Source: Ralstonia mannitolilytica (GTDB lineage Bacteria; Pseudomonadota; Gammaproteobacteria; Burkholderiales; Burkholderiaceae). Taken from it: a stretch of DNA of 64,000 nt. The notes under the pieces are model-generated. The model was not told the origin of the DNA and ran no database searches. It saw only the letters and a program-made list of their open reading frames with translations. The first letter of the stretch is position 1; each line of letters begins with the position of its first letter. The stretch is from positions 1-64,000 of the forward strand of contig NZ_CAJPVG010000008.1 of the NCBI RefSeq assembly GCF_905397375.1, read 5' to 3'. Below are positions 37,068-45,320 of the stretch, in pieces. The position numbers and the translations under genes were made by a program.

Positions 37068-37997
37068 ATGACACTCCCGCATTTTGTGAAGGTGGTGGAA
37101 GTTGGCCCGCGCGACGGTCTGCAGAACGAGAAGTCGCCGGTCTCGGCCGACACCAAGGTCGAACTGGTGAACCGGCTGTCCGACGCCGGCTTCGTCAACG
37201 TGGAAGCGGCGTCGTTCGTGTCGCCCAAGTGGGTGCCGCAGATGGCCGACGGCGCCGATGTGATGGCGCGCATCCAGCGCCGGCCGGGCACGCTGTATTC
37301 GGCGCTCACGCCCAACATGAAGGGCTTCGAGGCCGCTGCCGCCGCCGGTGCGGATGAAGTCGTGATCTTCAGCGCGGCCAGCGAGGCCTTCTCGCAGAAG
37401 AACATCAACTGCTCGATTGCCGAATCGATCGAGCGGTTCGTGCCGGTGGCCAAGGCCGCGAAGGATGCGGGCATTCGCGTGCGCGGATCGATCTCGTGCT
37501 CGCTCGGGTGCCCCTATCAGGGCGAGGTGCCGGTGTCGGCGGTGGTGGATGTGATCCAGCGCATGGCCGACCTCGGCTGCGACGAGATCGACATTGCCGA
37601 CACCATCGGCGTGGGCACGGCCGGGCAGGTGAAAACCGTGATGGAAGCCGCCGCGGCGACGTTCCCGATCGACCGCCTCTCGGGCCATTTCCACGACACG
37701 TACGGCCAGGCGCTGGCCAACATCCTCGCCAGCCTGGAAGTCGGCATCGCGATCTTCCACGCCTCGGTGGCGGGGCTGGGCGGCTGCCCGTACGCCAAGG
37801 GCGCGACCGGCAACGTCGCCACCGAAGACGTGCTGTACCTGCTGCACGGCCTGGGCATCCGCACCGGCATCGACCTCGACAAGGTGGTGCTGGCGGGTGA
37901 CTTCATCTCGCAGGCCATCGGCCGCCCGACGGCTTCACGCGCCGGACGCGCGCTGCTGCTCAAGCTGCAGGACCAGGTCGCGCAGGCCTGCATCTGA
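37068..37997 (+). CDS. liuE: Hydroxymethylglutaryl-CoA lyase
   Basis: A 309-residue HMG-CoA lyase. Catalytic motifs: GPRDGLQNE (Arg and Asp), the metal HxH in GHFHDTYG, and the loop Cys in GLGGCPYAKGATGNVATED. It cleaves HMG-CoA to acetyl-CoA and acetoacetate, the last step of leucine degradation. The ATG at 37068 follows an in-frame stop of the preceding gene by one base. Confidence 0.95.
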   Translation: MTLPHFVKVVEVGPRDGLQNEKSPVSADTKVELVNRLSDAGFVNVEAASFVSPKWVPQMADGADVMARIQRRPGTLYSALTPNMKGFEAAAAAGADEVVIFSAASEAFSQKNINCSIAESIERFVPVAKAAKDAGIRVRGSISCSLGCPYQGEVPVSAVVDVIQRMADLGCDEIDIADTIGVGTAGQVKTVMEAAAATFPIDRLSGHFHDTYGQALANILASLEVGIAIFHASVAGLGGCPYAKGATGNVATEDVLYLLHGLGIRTGIDLDKVVLAGDFISQAIGRPTASRAGRALLLKLQDQVAQACI

Positions 37998-38019
37998 CGA
38001 CGGACGAAGAACAACGACG

Positions 38020-38520
38020 ATGACTGCTACCGATACGAACGCCCCCCTGCCCGAATCCGCCCAGCGCGTGGCTGACCACCTGCGTGCGCTCGGCTATGAG
38101 AAAGACATCTTGATGCTGCCTGCCACCGGCAAGACGTCTGCCGAAGCCGCGGCCGGCCTCGGCTGCTCGGTGGCGGAGATCGCCAAGTCGATCATCTTCC
38201 GCCGCGCCGAAGACGATGCGCCCGTGCTGGTGATCGCCAGCGGCACCAATCGCGTCGACGAAGCCAAGGTTTCGGCGCACGTCGGCGCGCTGGCCAAGGC
38301 CGATGCCAAGTTCGTGCGCGAGAAGACCGGCTACGCCATCGGCGGCGTGTGCCCCGTCGGCCATGCGGTCAAGCCCATCATGCTGCTCGATCGCGACCTG
38401 TTCCAGTACGACAGCGTGTGGGCCGCCGCCGGCCACCCGCATGCGGTGTTCAACCTCACGCCCGCCGAGCTGCAAGCCATGACCGGCGCGCCCGTCGCCG
38501 ACATCGCCCTGCGCGATTGA
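38020..38520 (+). CDS. YbaK/ProX-family aminoacyl-tRNA deacylase
   Basis: A 166-residue single YbaK domain. Features are CSVAEIAKSIIF (Lys), VIASGTNRVDEAKV and IGGVCPVGH, matching the YbaK/EbsC group that hydrolyses mischarged Cys- or Ala-tRNA-Pro. It lies 22 bases after liuE and appears to ride on the same transcript with no metabolic link. Confidence 0.88.
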   Translation: MTATDTNAPLPESAQRVADHLRALGYEKDILMLPATGKTSAEAAAGLGCSVAEIAKSIIFRRAEDDAPVLVIASGTNRVDEAKVSAHVGALAKADAKFVREKTGYAIGGVCPVGHAVKPIMLLDRDLFQYDSVWAAAGHPHAVFNLTPAELQAMTGAPVADIALRD

Positions 38521-38528
38521 CCCACGCC

Positions 38529-38795
38529 ATGGATGCCTGCACGCGCGCGCAACTCAAGCTTGCCCTGGGCAAGCTGCGCAACAGCCGTGTGCAGGCCGAG
38601 CGCACGCAGCCGGTGGCGTCGCCGTGCATCAGCGTGTGCAAGATGGACGAAGCACGCGGCCTGTGCGTCGGCTGCATGCGCACCCTCGACGAGATCGCCG
38701 CGTGGTCGACCATGACCGACGCGGCACGCCTGGCCGTGTGGCAGACCCTGCCCGAGCGCGCCTGCGCATGGCTCAACGACACGTCTGGCGGCTGA
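38529..38795 (+). CDS. DUF1289 protein
   Basis: An 88-residue protein with the DUF1289 Cys motif SPCISVCKMDEARGLCVGC followed by MRTLDEIAAW, four cysteines likely binding a metal or Fe-S cluster. Function unknown. The ATG at 38529 is 8 bases after the deacylase stop, and the next gene begins one base after its stop. Confidence 0.9.
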   Translation: MDACTRAQLKLALGKLRNSRVQAERTQPVASPCISVCKMDEARGLCVGCMRTLDEIAAWSTMTDAARLAVWQTLPERACAWLNDTSGG

Positions 38796-38796
38796 C

Positions 38797-39744
38797 ATGG
38801 CCGAGCACGACGTCGTCGCCTTGCCAGCGTCGATGCGCGTGTTCGAGCGCGGCTGGCTGTCGTCCAACAACATTCTCTTTTTCGATGACGATGCACACGG
38901 CGGCTGCGCGCTGATCGACTCCGGCTACGTCACCCACGCGCCGCAGACCACCGCGCTGGTCCAGCACGCGCTGCAAGGCAAGCCGCTGCGCCGCCTGCTG
39001 AATACGCACCTGCATTCCGACCACTGCGGCGGCAACGCGGCGCTGCAGGCGCTGTACGGCTGCCACACCCGCGTGCCTGCCGCGCAAGTCGACGACGTGC
39101 GCCGCTGGGACACCACCGCCCTCAGCTACGCGCCCACCGGCCAGCAGTGCGCGCGCTTTGCGCTGCCCGAAGCGGGGGCCGGCCTCGCAGACGGCATGAC
39201 GTTGCGCCTCGGGGGCTTCGACTGGCAGGTCATCGGCGCGCCAGGACACGATCCGAATGCCGTCATCGTCTACAGCCCCGAGACGCGCGTGCTCGTCTCC
39301 GCCGATGCGCTGTGGGAGCGCGGCTTTGGCGTGATCTTTCCCGAGCTGGAGGGCGAGAGCGGCTTTGCCGAGCAGCAGGCCATTCTGGAGCGCATCGCCC
39401 GGCTCGACGCGCGCGTGGTGGTGCCGGGGCACGGTCGCCCGTTCACCGGCGTCAGCGCCGCCATCGATGCTGCGTTCAGCCGGCTCGCGTATCTGCGCGC
39501 CGACCCTGAGCGCAACGCCCTGCACGCCATCCGGGTGCTGGTGAAGTTCAAGCTGCTGGAGCAGCAGGCCCTCACGCACGAGACACTGGCCGCGTGGTTT
39601 GCGCAGACCACGCTGATGCCGCGCCTTCAGGCACGCTTCTTTCCCACGACGTCGCTCGCCGAGATGCTCGACGCGGCCGTCGCCGGGCTGGTCAAGGCCG
39701 GGGCCGCCACGATCGAATACGGCCGCCTTCACAACCGCGACTGA
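38797..39744 (+). CDS. MBL-fold metallo-hydrolase
   Basis: A 315-residue MBL-fold protein. Metal motif THLHSDHCGG (about 69-78), later ligands in GAPGHDPN and VSADALWERG, and VPGHGRP. Residues 225-315 form a C-terminal helical extension, as in the 18718-19797 protein, but the two are only distantly similar. Last gene of the same-strand run; the region after it carries the iron-regulated promoter. Substrate unknown. Confidence 0.85.
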   Translation: MAEHDVVALPASMRVFERGWLSSNNILFFDDDAHGGCALIDSGYVTHAPQTTALVQHALQGKPLRRLLNTHLHSDHCGGNAALQALYGCHTRVPAAQVDDVRRWDTTALSYAPTGQQCARFALPEAGAGLADGMTLRLGGFDWQVIGAPGHDPNAVIVYSPETRVLVSADALWERGFGVIFPELEGESGFAEQQAILERIARLDARVVVPGHGRPFTGVSAAIDAAFSRLAYLRADPERNALHAIRVLVKFKLLEQQALTHETLAAWFAQTTLMPRLQARFFPTTSLAEMLDAAVAGLVKAGAATIEYGRLHNRD

Positions 39745-39840
39745 GACGGCACGTCGCCGCCACGCGGCCGGCCCATGCCGGTAAGCGCCTGACCCCATTC
39801 GATATTTTTTGTCAACGTAAGGCAATCGCCAGTTTTTGCG

Positions 39841-39870
39841 TTGACTCCCTCACATGTAAACAATAACAAT
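39841..39870 (+). promoter_or_regulatory. Probable promoter of TonB receptor operon
   Basis: TTGACT at 39841-39846 and TAACAA at 39864-39869 are separated by 17 bases. The -10 lies inside the Fur-box-like sequence, consistent with iron repression. Confidence 0.55.
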
Positions 39871-39883
39871 TCTCATTTGCATT
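39859..39883. promoter_or_regulatory. Putative Fur box
   Basis: Read on the minus strand it contains AATGAGAATTGTTATTGTT, close to the hexamer-array Fur consensus (repeated NATWAT) and to the AATGAGAAT..TTATT form common in Burkholderiales. It is 41 bases upstream of the receptor start and overlaps the probable -10. Confidence 0.75.
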
Positions 39884-39923
39884 CATCAGATCATTGGATC
39901 TCTCAAGGGAGCGGCATCACGCC

Positions 39924-42203
39924 ATGCAAGCAGCACAGACGGAACGCAAGCGCACCGAACACTCGGTGGTCGGCTACCTCACGGGGGCGATGAGCTTTGC
40001 CGTGGCCTCCGCGCCGGCCATGGCGGACACCGACAAGCCTCACGTCACGGCCACGCTGCCCGAGCAGACCGTCACCGGCAGCAGCGGCTTCAAGACCGAC
40101 GAAGCGTCGACCGGCAAGTTCACCGCTCCGCTGCTCGACACGCCCAAGTCGGTCACCGTCATTCCGGCCGAGGTGCTGCAGGACAGCGGATCCGTCACCC
40201 TCACCGAGGCGCTGCGCACGGTGCCGGGCATTGCGTTTGGCGCGGGCGAAGGCGGCAACCCGGTGGGCGACCGCCCGTTCATCCGCGGCTATGACGCCCA
40301 GGCGAGCACCTTCCTCGACGGGCTGCGCGACATCGGTGCGCAGTCGCGCGAGCTGTTCAACGTGGAATCGGTGGAAGTCATCAAGGGGCCGTCGGGCGCG
40401 TATGAAGGGCGCGGCTCGGCGGGCGGCGCGATCAACATCGTCTCGAAGGCGCCCAAGCTGGAGACGTTCACCGAGGGTACGGTGTCAGTCGGCAACGCGA
40501 CGTACAAGCGCGCCACGGCGGACGGCAACTACCAGATCGGCGATCACGCCGCCTTGCGCATCAATGGCATGTACCACGATGCCGGCGTGGCCGGCCGCGA
40601 TGTCACGAGCTTCAGCCGATGGGGCATCGCACCGTCCATCGCCTTCGGGCTGGGCACGCCCACGCGCGCGACGCTGTCGTACTACCACCTGCAGTCGAAC
40701 GACACGCCCGACACCGGCATCCCCTACAACAACGGCAACTTCAACCGCCGCACCGATGGCCGCCCGCAGCTGTTCGGCCCCGGCGATGGCGCGCCGGTGA
40801 ACGTCGATCGCAACGTCTACTACGGCCTGGGCCGCGACTTCCGCCGCGACCGCGTCGACATGGGCACCTTCACGCTGGAGCACGATGTGTCCAGCGCGCT
40901 GAAGCTGCGCAACACCACGCGCATCGCCCGCACCAGCCAGGACTATATCTGGACGCAGCCCGACGACAGCCAGGGCAACATCTACTACGGCATGGTCTGG
41001 CGCCGCACCAACTCGCGCTACGCCGTCGCCAATACCGCCGCCAACCAGACCGAGGCGACGGGCAGGTTCCAGACCGGCAGCCTCAAGCACAGCTATGCGG
41101 CCGGCCTGGAGTTCTCGCGCGAGCGCAGCCGCAATGACACCTACACCGTTGCCACCGGCAGCAACCGGTGCCCGAGCGGCACGGGTGCGGCAGGCGGCTA
41201 CAACTGCACGAGCCTGTTCACCCCCAATCCCAACGACCCGTGGGCGGGCAGCATCACGCTCAGCAACAACCCGGCCGAGACGACCGTGCGCACGCAATCG
41301 GCGTACGTGTTCGACACCATCGAGCTGTCGCCGCGCTGGCAGGTCAACGGCGGCGTGCGTTTTGACCGCTATTCGGCATCGGCGACCACGTCGGCCAATG
41401 CGCAGGGCGTGCGCTCCAGCTTCTCGCGCGACGACAACCTGCTGAACTATCAGCTCGGCCTCGTCTTCAAGCCGGCGCAGAACGGCAGCATCTATCTCGC
41501 ATACGGCACGTCTTCCACGCCGTCGGGCTCGGTGGCGGGCCAGGGCGCCGATACCAGCGCACTCACGCCGGACCGCTCGGGCAATCGCGGCGACGTGCTG
41601 GCCCCCGAGAAGAATCGCGCCTACGAGCTCGGCACCAAGTGGAACGTGCTCGACAACAAGCTCGCGCTGACGGCCGCGGTGTTCCGGATCGAGACCACCA
41701 ACGCCCGCATCGTGCAGCAGGACGGCACCGCCGCCATGGCCGGCAACAAGCGCGTCGATGGCTTCGAGCTCGGCTGGTCGGGCGCGCTGACCAGCCAGTG
41801 GCAGGTTTTCGGGGGCTACACGTTCCTCAAGAGCGAACTGCGCAACAACGGCGGCGCAGGCGCGGCGTTTGGCGCGACGAACGGCACCGCGTTCCCCAAC
41901 ACGCCAAAGAACAGCTTCAGCCTGTGGACGACGTATCAGCCGATGCCGAAACTCACGCTGGGCGGCGGCGCGTACTACGTCTCGAAGGTATGGGGCAGCG
42001 CCAACCCCGCCAGCCCGAAGTGGGTGCCGGCCTACTGGCGCTTTGACGCCATGGCCGCGTACCGCATCGACAAGCACACCACCCTGCAACTGAACGTGCA
42101 GAACGTGTTCGACAAGGTGTACTTCAACCAGGCATATGCGTCGCACTATGCATCGCTGGCGCCGGGGCGCACGGCCATCCTGACGCTCGGTATCCGCTAC
42201 TGA
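39924..42203 (+). CDS. TonB-dependent siderophore receptor (Fiu/PiuA-like)
   Basis: A 759-residue outer-membrane receptor. A long signal peptide (about 1-36, ending SAPAMA) is followed by the plug domain (about 70-180; VIPAEVLQDSGSVTLTEALRTVPGI, FIRGYDAQAS, VEVIKGPSGAYEGRGSAGGAINI) and a 22-strand barrel ending in the typical aromatic C-terminus (GIRY). Ribosome binding site AAGGGAG at 39905. Gene order receptor-Sel1-PiuC matches the PiuA/Fiu type, which imports catecholate siderophore-like compounds. Its ligand is not determinable here. Confidence 0.93.
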   Translation: MQAAQTERKRTEHSVVGYLTGAMSFAVASAPAMADTDKPHVTATLPEQTVTGSSGFKTDEASTGKFTAPLLDTPKSVTVIPAEVLQDSGSVTLTEALRTVPGIAFGAGEGGNPVGDRPFIRGYDAQASTFLDGLRDIGAQSRELFNVESVEVIKGPSGAYEGRGSAGGAINIVSKAPKLETFTEGTVSVGNATYKRATADGNYQIGDHAALRINGMYHDAGVAGRDVTSFSRWGIAPSIAFGLGTPTRATLSYYHLQSNDTPDTGIPYNNGNFNRRTDGRPQLFGPGDGAPVNVDRNVYYGLGRDFRRDRVDMGTFTLEHDVSSALKLRNTTRIARTSQDYIWTQPDDSQGNIYYGMVWRRTNSRYAVANTAANQTEATGRFQTGSLKHSYAAGLEFSRERSRNDTYTVATGSNRCPSGTGAAGGYNCTSLFTPNPNDPWAGSITLSNNPAETTVRTQSAYVFDTIELSPRWQVNGGVRFDRYSASATTSANAQGVRSSFSRDDNLLNYQLGLVFKPAQNGSIYLAYGTSSTPSGSVAGQGADTSALTPDRSGNRGDVLAPEKNRAYELGTKWNVLDNKLALTAAVFRIETTNARIVQQDGTAAMAGNKRVDGFELGWSGALTSQWQVFGGYTFLKSELRNNGGAGAAFGATNGTAFPNTPKNSFSLWTTYQPMPKLTLGGGAYYVSKVWGSANPASPKWVPAYWRFDAMAAYRIDKHTTLQLNVQNVFDKVYFNQAYASHYASLAPGRTAILTLGIRY

Positions 42204-42952
42204 TGGCGGTACATGCCGCAAGCACCGCAGCCGATGCGGCGGTCGATGCCATCCACGCGCTGCTGAGCGGCCCCGCCGGCCGCGCCGCGCGCTGGCTTGC
42301 CGGTGCCGCACGGCGCGGCCATACGGAGGCGCAGACCCTCTACGGCCAGTGGCTGCTCGATGGGCGCGGCGTCAAGCGCAACGCCACCGAAGCGCTGTAC
42401 TGGTTCAAGACCGCCGCGCTGGCCGGCCACGCCATGGCGGCCAACATGCTCGGCCGCTGCTACGAGCACGGCTGGGGCACCCCCGCCTGCGACAAGACCG
42501 CCACGCATTGGTACGCCCGCGCGGCAGAGGCCGGCCTCGACTGGGGCCAGTACAACTACGCCACGAGCCTGCAGCTTGGACGTGGCGTGCCGGCAGACCG
42601 CGCGCACGCATTCGCGCTCTTCCGGGCCGCTGCGGCGCAAGGGCATGCCAAGTCGATCAACGTGCTCGGCGGCTTCTATGAAGACGGCTGGGAAGTCGAG
42701 GCGGACCTGGCCATGGCCCTGCGCTGTTACCTGCGCGCGGCCGAAGGCGGCGACTTCCGCGGCCAGTTCAACGCCGCCCGCCTGCTGGCCATGGCCGGCC
42801 GCCTCGACGAAGCGCACGACTGGATGCAGGCCGTTCCGCACACCGCCACCCCGGCCTTCCTGGCGAAGGCGCATGACTTTCTTGCCGGCCATCCCGATGC
42901 GCGTCTGCGTGCGCTGGCCGGTGCGCTGGAAACCACATCACCATGCTGCTGA
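42203..42952 (+). CDS. Sel1-repeat (TPR-like) protein
   Basis: A 249-residue protein with about four Sel1-like repeats (AEAQTLYGQWLLDGRGV-type, ANMLGRCYEHGWGT, YNYATSLQLGRGV, INVLGGFYEDGWEV). No signal peptide is seen. Start overlaps the receptor stop by one base (TGATG). Sel1 proteins are commonly found between PiuA/Fiu-type receptors and PiuC; the biochemical role is unknown. Confidence 0.87.
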   Translation: MAVHAASTAADAAVDAIHALLSGPAGRAARWLAGAARRGHTEAQTLYGQWLLDGRGVKRNATEALYWFKTAALAGHAMAANMLGRCYEHGWGTPACDKTATHWYARAAEAGLDWGQYNYATSLQLGRGVPADRAHAFALFRAAAAQGHAKSINVLGGFYEDGWEVEADLAMALRCYLRAAEGGDFRGQFNAARLLAMAGRLDEAHDWMQAVPHTATPAFLAKAHDFLAGHPDARLRALAGALETTSPCC

Positions 42953-43626
42953 AGATTCCGGCCGTCCTCACCAAGCACCAGGTCGCGCAGTGCCGCGCCG
43001 TCATCGACGCCGCCCAATGGGTGGACGGCAAGGTCACCGCGGGAGCGCAGTCGGGCCAGGTCAAGCACAACCTACAGTTGCCGGAGGGCTCCCCCGCAGC
43101 GCGCGAGGCGGGTACGCTGATCCAGGATGCACTGGCCGCCAACACGCTGTTCTTCTCGGCCGCGCTGCCGCTGAAGGTGTTCCCGCCGCTGTTCAACCGC
43201 TACGCGGGCGGCCAGAGGTTCGGCAACCATGTCGACAACGCCGTGCGCCACCTGCGCGGCACCGATTTCCGCGTCCGCAGCGACCTGTCGTGCACGCTGT
43301 TCCTGACCGAGCCCGAGGACTACGACGGCGGTGAACTCGTCATCGACGACACCTTCGGCGAACACCGCGTCAAGCTCGCGGCCGGCGACATGGTGCTCTA
43401 CCCGAGCAGCAGCCTGCACCGCGTGACGCCCGTCACGCGCGGCGCGCGGGTGTGCTCGTTCTTCTGGCTGCAGAGCATGGTGCGCAGCGATGCCCATCGC
43501 ACGCTGCTGTTCCAGATGGATACGGCGCTGCAACGCCTGATGGCGCTGCTGGGGCAGGAAGAGCCGTCCGTCATTGCGTTGACGGGGACCTATCACAACC
43601 TCTTGCGGGAGTGGGCGGAGGCGTAG
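42943..43626 (+). CDS. piuC: PiuC-type Fe(II)/2-oxoglutarate dioxygenase
   Basis: A 227-residue 2OG-Fe(II) oxygenase. The iron facial triad is His96, Asp98 (NHVDNA) and His159 (SSSLHRV); Arg169 in RGARV is placed to bind 2-oxoglutarate. YbiX/PiuC family length is normal. It overlaps the Sel1 gene by ten bases, starting with ATG at 42943. It is linked to iron uptake by gene order and the upstream Fur box, but the substrate is unknown. Confidence 0.93.
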   Translation: MLLKIPAVLTKHQVAQCRAVIDAAQWVDGKVTAGAQSGQVKHNLQLPEGSPAAREAGTLIQDALAANTLFFSAALPLKVFPPLFNRYAGGQRFGNHVDNAVRHLRGTDFRVRSDLSCTLFLTEPEDYDGGELVIDDTFGEHRVKLAAGDMVLYPSSSLHRVTPVTRGARVCSFFWLQSMVRSDAHRTLLFQMDTALQRLMALLGQEEPSVIALTGTYHNLLREWAEA

Positions 43627-43641
43627 TCCGTCCCGTCGCGC

Positions 43642-44568
43642 TCATGCAAAAAATGCCCGCATCTCCTTGAGCAGGGCCTCGGGTGCCTCCTCCGGCACGT
43701 AATGCCCGCACGGCACCGTGCCGCCGCTCACGTCGTCCGCCACGGCGCTCCACAGCCCGAGCGGCTGGAAGCACCGCTGGATCACGCCGTGCTCGCCCCA
43801 CAGCACACGCAGCGGCACGCGCACGCGCTTGCCGGCATCGCGGTCGGCGCGATCGTGTTCGAGGTCGATGGTGGCCGCGGCGCGGTAGTCCTCGCACATG
43901 GCGTGCACGCAGTCGGGCTCGCGCATGGCGGCGGCGTAGGTGGCCATCGCTTCGGGGGCGAACGGCTGGAGCCCGGCGTGGCGCAGCCCCATCAGTTTGC
44001 TGATGTAGAAATCGGGCGTCGCGTTGATGAGGGTCTCGGGAAACGGCGTCGGCTGGATCAGGAAGAACCAGTGCCAGTAGGCGGAGGCAAACGCCATGTC
44101 GGTGTTCTCGTACATCGCCAGCGTCGGGGCGATGTCGAGCAGCATGGCGCGCTCGACGTGCGCGGGGTGGTCGACGCACAGGCGATGCGCCACGCGCGCA
44201 CCGCGATCATGCGCGCATAGCCGGAAGCGCCCGAAGCCCAGGGCGCGCATCACCTCGACCTGGTCCTGCGCCATGGTGCGCTTGCTGTACTCCACGTGCC
44301 GGGCGCTGCCGGCCGGCTTGGACGAGGCGCCGTAGCCGCGCAGGTCGGTGGCGACGACGGTGTAGTCGCGTGCCAGATCCTGCGCGACCTTGTGCCAGAT
44401 CACATGGCTTTGCGGGTGACCGTGCAGCAACAGCAGGGGCGGACCGCTGCCGCCGATCACCCCCGCGATCTCCACGCCATTGACCGCCTGGCGGAACGGG
44501 CGAAAGCCGGGAAACAGCGCGGCGTCTGCCGCGGCGGTGGCGGCGTCGATGGAAAGCGGTGCGGTCAT
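43642..44568 (-). CDS. Alpha/beta hydrolase, haloacetate dehalogenase-like
   Basis: A 308-residue enzyme of the fluoroacetate/haloacetate dehalogenase group. The nucleophile is Asp121 in CAHDRGARV (Asp instead of Ser), and His166-Trp167 in YWHWFFL corresponds to the halide-pocket residues of fluoroacetate dehalogenase. DLRGYGASSKP and the late His in VPCGHYVPEE complete the pattern. It would hydrolyse haloacetates to glycolate, although epoxide hydrolases share part of this motif. It is convergent with piuC. Confidence 0.85.
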   Translation of the reverse strand: MTAPLSIDAATAAADAALFPGFRPFRQAVNGVEIAGVIGGSGPPLLLLHGHPQSHVIWHKVAQDLARDYTVVATDLRGYGASSKPAGSARHVEYSKRTMAQDQVEVMRALGFGRFRLCAHDRGARVAHRLCVDHPAHVERAMLLDIAPTLAMYENTDMAFASAYWHWFFLIQPTPFPETLINATPDFYISKLMGLRHAGLQPFAPEAMATYAAAMREPDCVHAMCEDYRAAATIDLEHDRADRDAGKRVRVPLRVLWGEHGVIQRCFQPLGLWSAVADDVSGGTVPCGHYVPEEAPEALLKEMRAFFA

Positions 44569-44695
44569 GCGGGTCTCCGGTCAGGTGCGATGCGTGTGCG
44601 CTGTTGGAAGTGCGATGTGCGCTCCGCATGCTAGCGCAGACCGGGCACGGCGGTTGCGGCCTCGTCCACTCCGTCTTCCCGACCAGGAGTTCGAC

Positions 44696-45244
44696 ATGAC
44701 CCCGCTACATGACTTGCGCATCGCCATCCTCGTCCATGACCTGTTCGAGCAGGCCGAGCTCGCCAGCCCCAGGCAGGCGCTGGAGGGGGCCGGCGCCATC
44801 GTCAGCATCGTCTCGCCCAAGCCGGTCAGCGTGACGGGCCTGCACCATGCGGACAAGGGCGACACCTTCAAGGTGGACATCTCGCTCGACGTCGCCAAAC
44901 CGGAAGATTTCCACGCGCTGGTGCTGCCCGGCGGCGTGGTCAACGCCGATGCGCTGCGCATCGTGCCCGAGGCCCAGGCCTTTGTAAAAGCGTTCGACCG
45001 CGAGCAAAAGCCGATCGCCGTGATCTGCCACGGGCCGTGGCTGCTGGTCTCGGCCGGGCTGGTGCGCGGGCGCACGCTGACGAGCTGGCCCACGCTGCAA
45101 GACGACATCCGCAACGCCGGCGGCACGTGGGTCGACCAGGAAGTGGTCACCGACCGCAACTGGGTCAGCAGCCGCAAGCCCGACGACCTGCCGGCCTTCA
45201 ACCGCACCTTCATCGAACTGCTGGCGCAGCAGGTCCACGCTTGA
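44696..45244 (+). CDS. DJ-1/PfpI family protein
   Basis: A 182-residue class I glutamine-amidotransferase-like protein. The nucleophile elbow is ICHGPWLLVSAG with Cys near 106; the acidic residue in the pocket is in LFEQAEL. Members are proteases, chaperones or glyoxalase III-like enzymes. CAGGAG lies 7 bases before the ATG at 44696. It is divergent from the dehalogenase; the next gene is separated by 76 bases with a possible operator. Confidence 0.85.
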   Translation: MTPLHDLRIAILVHDLFEQAELASPRQALEGAGAIVSIVSPKPVSVTGLHHADKGDTFKVDISLDVAKPEDFHALVLPGGVVNADALRIVPEAQAFVKAFDREQKPIAVICHGPWLLVSAGLVRGRTLTSWPTLQDDIRNAGGTWVDQEVVTDRNWVSSRKPDDLPAFNRTFIELLAQQVHA

Positions 45245-45279
45245 GCGCATGCGGCCTCGCGCAAGGCAGGGTGCGGGAT

Positions 45280-45303
45280 CGTTCCTATAATCGAACGACG
45301 TTC
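45280..45303. promoter_or_regulatory. -10 box with flanking CGTTC/GAACG half-sites
   Basis: CGTTC (45280-45284), GAACG (45293-45297) and CGTTC (45299-45303) flank and follow a perfect TATAAT at 45286-45291. This gives two overlapping inverted repeats at the core promoter of the next gene, typical of a repressor site. No regulator is adjacent. Confidence 0.45.
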
Positions 45304-45320
45304 CCCCGCCAGGAGGCGCC

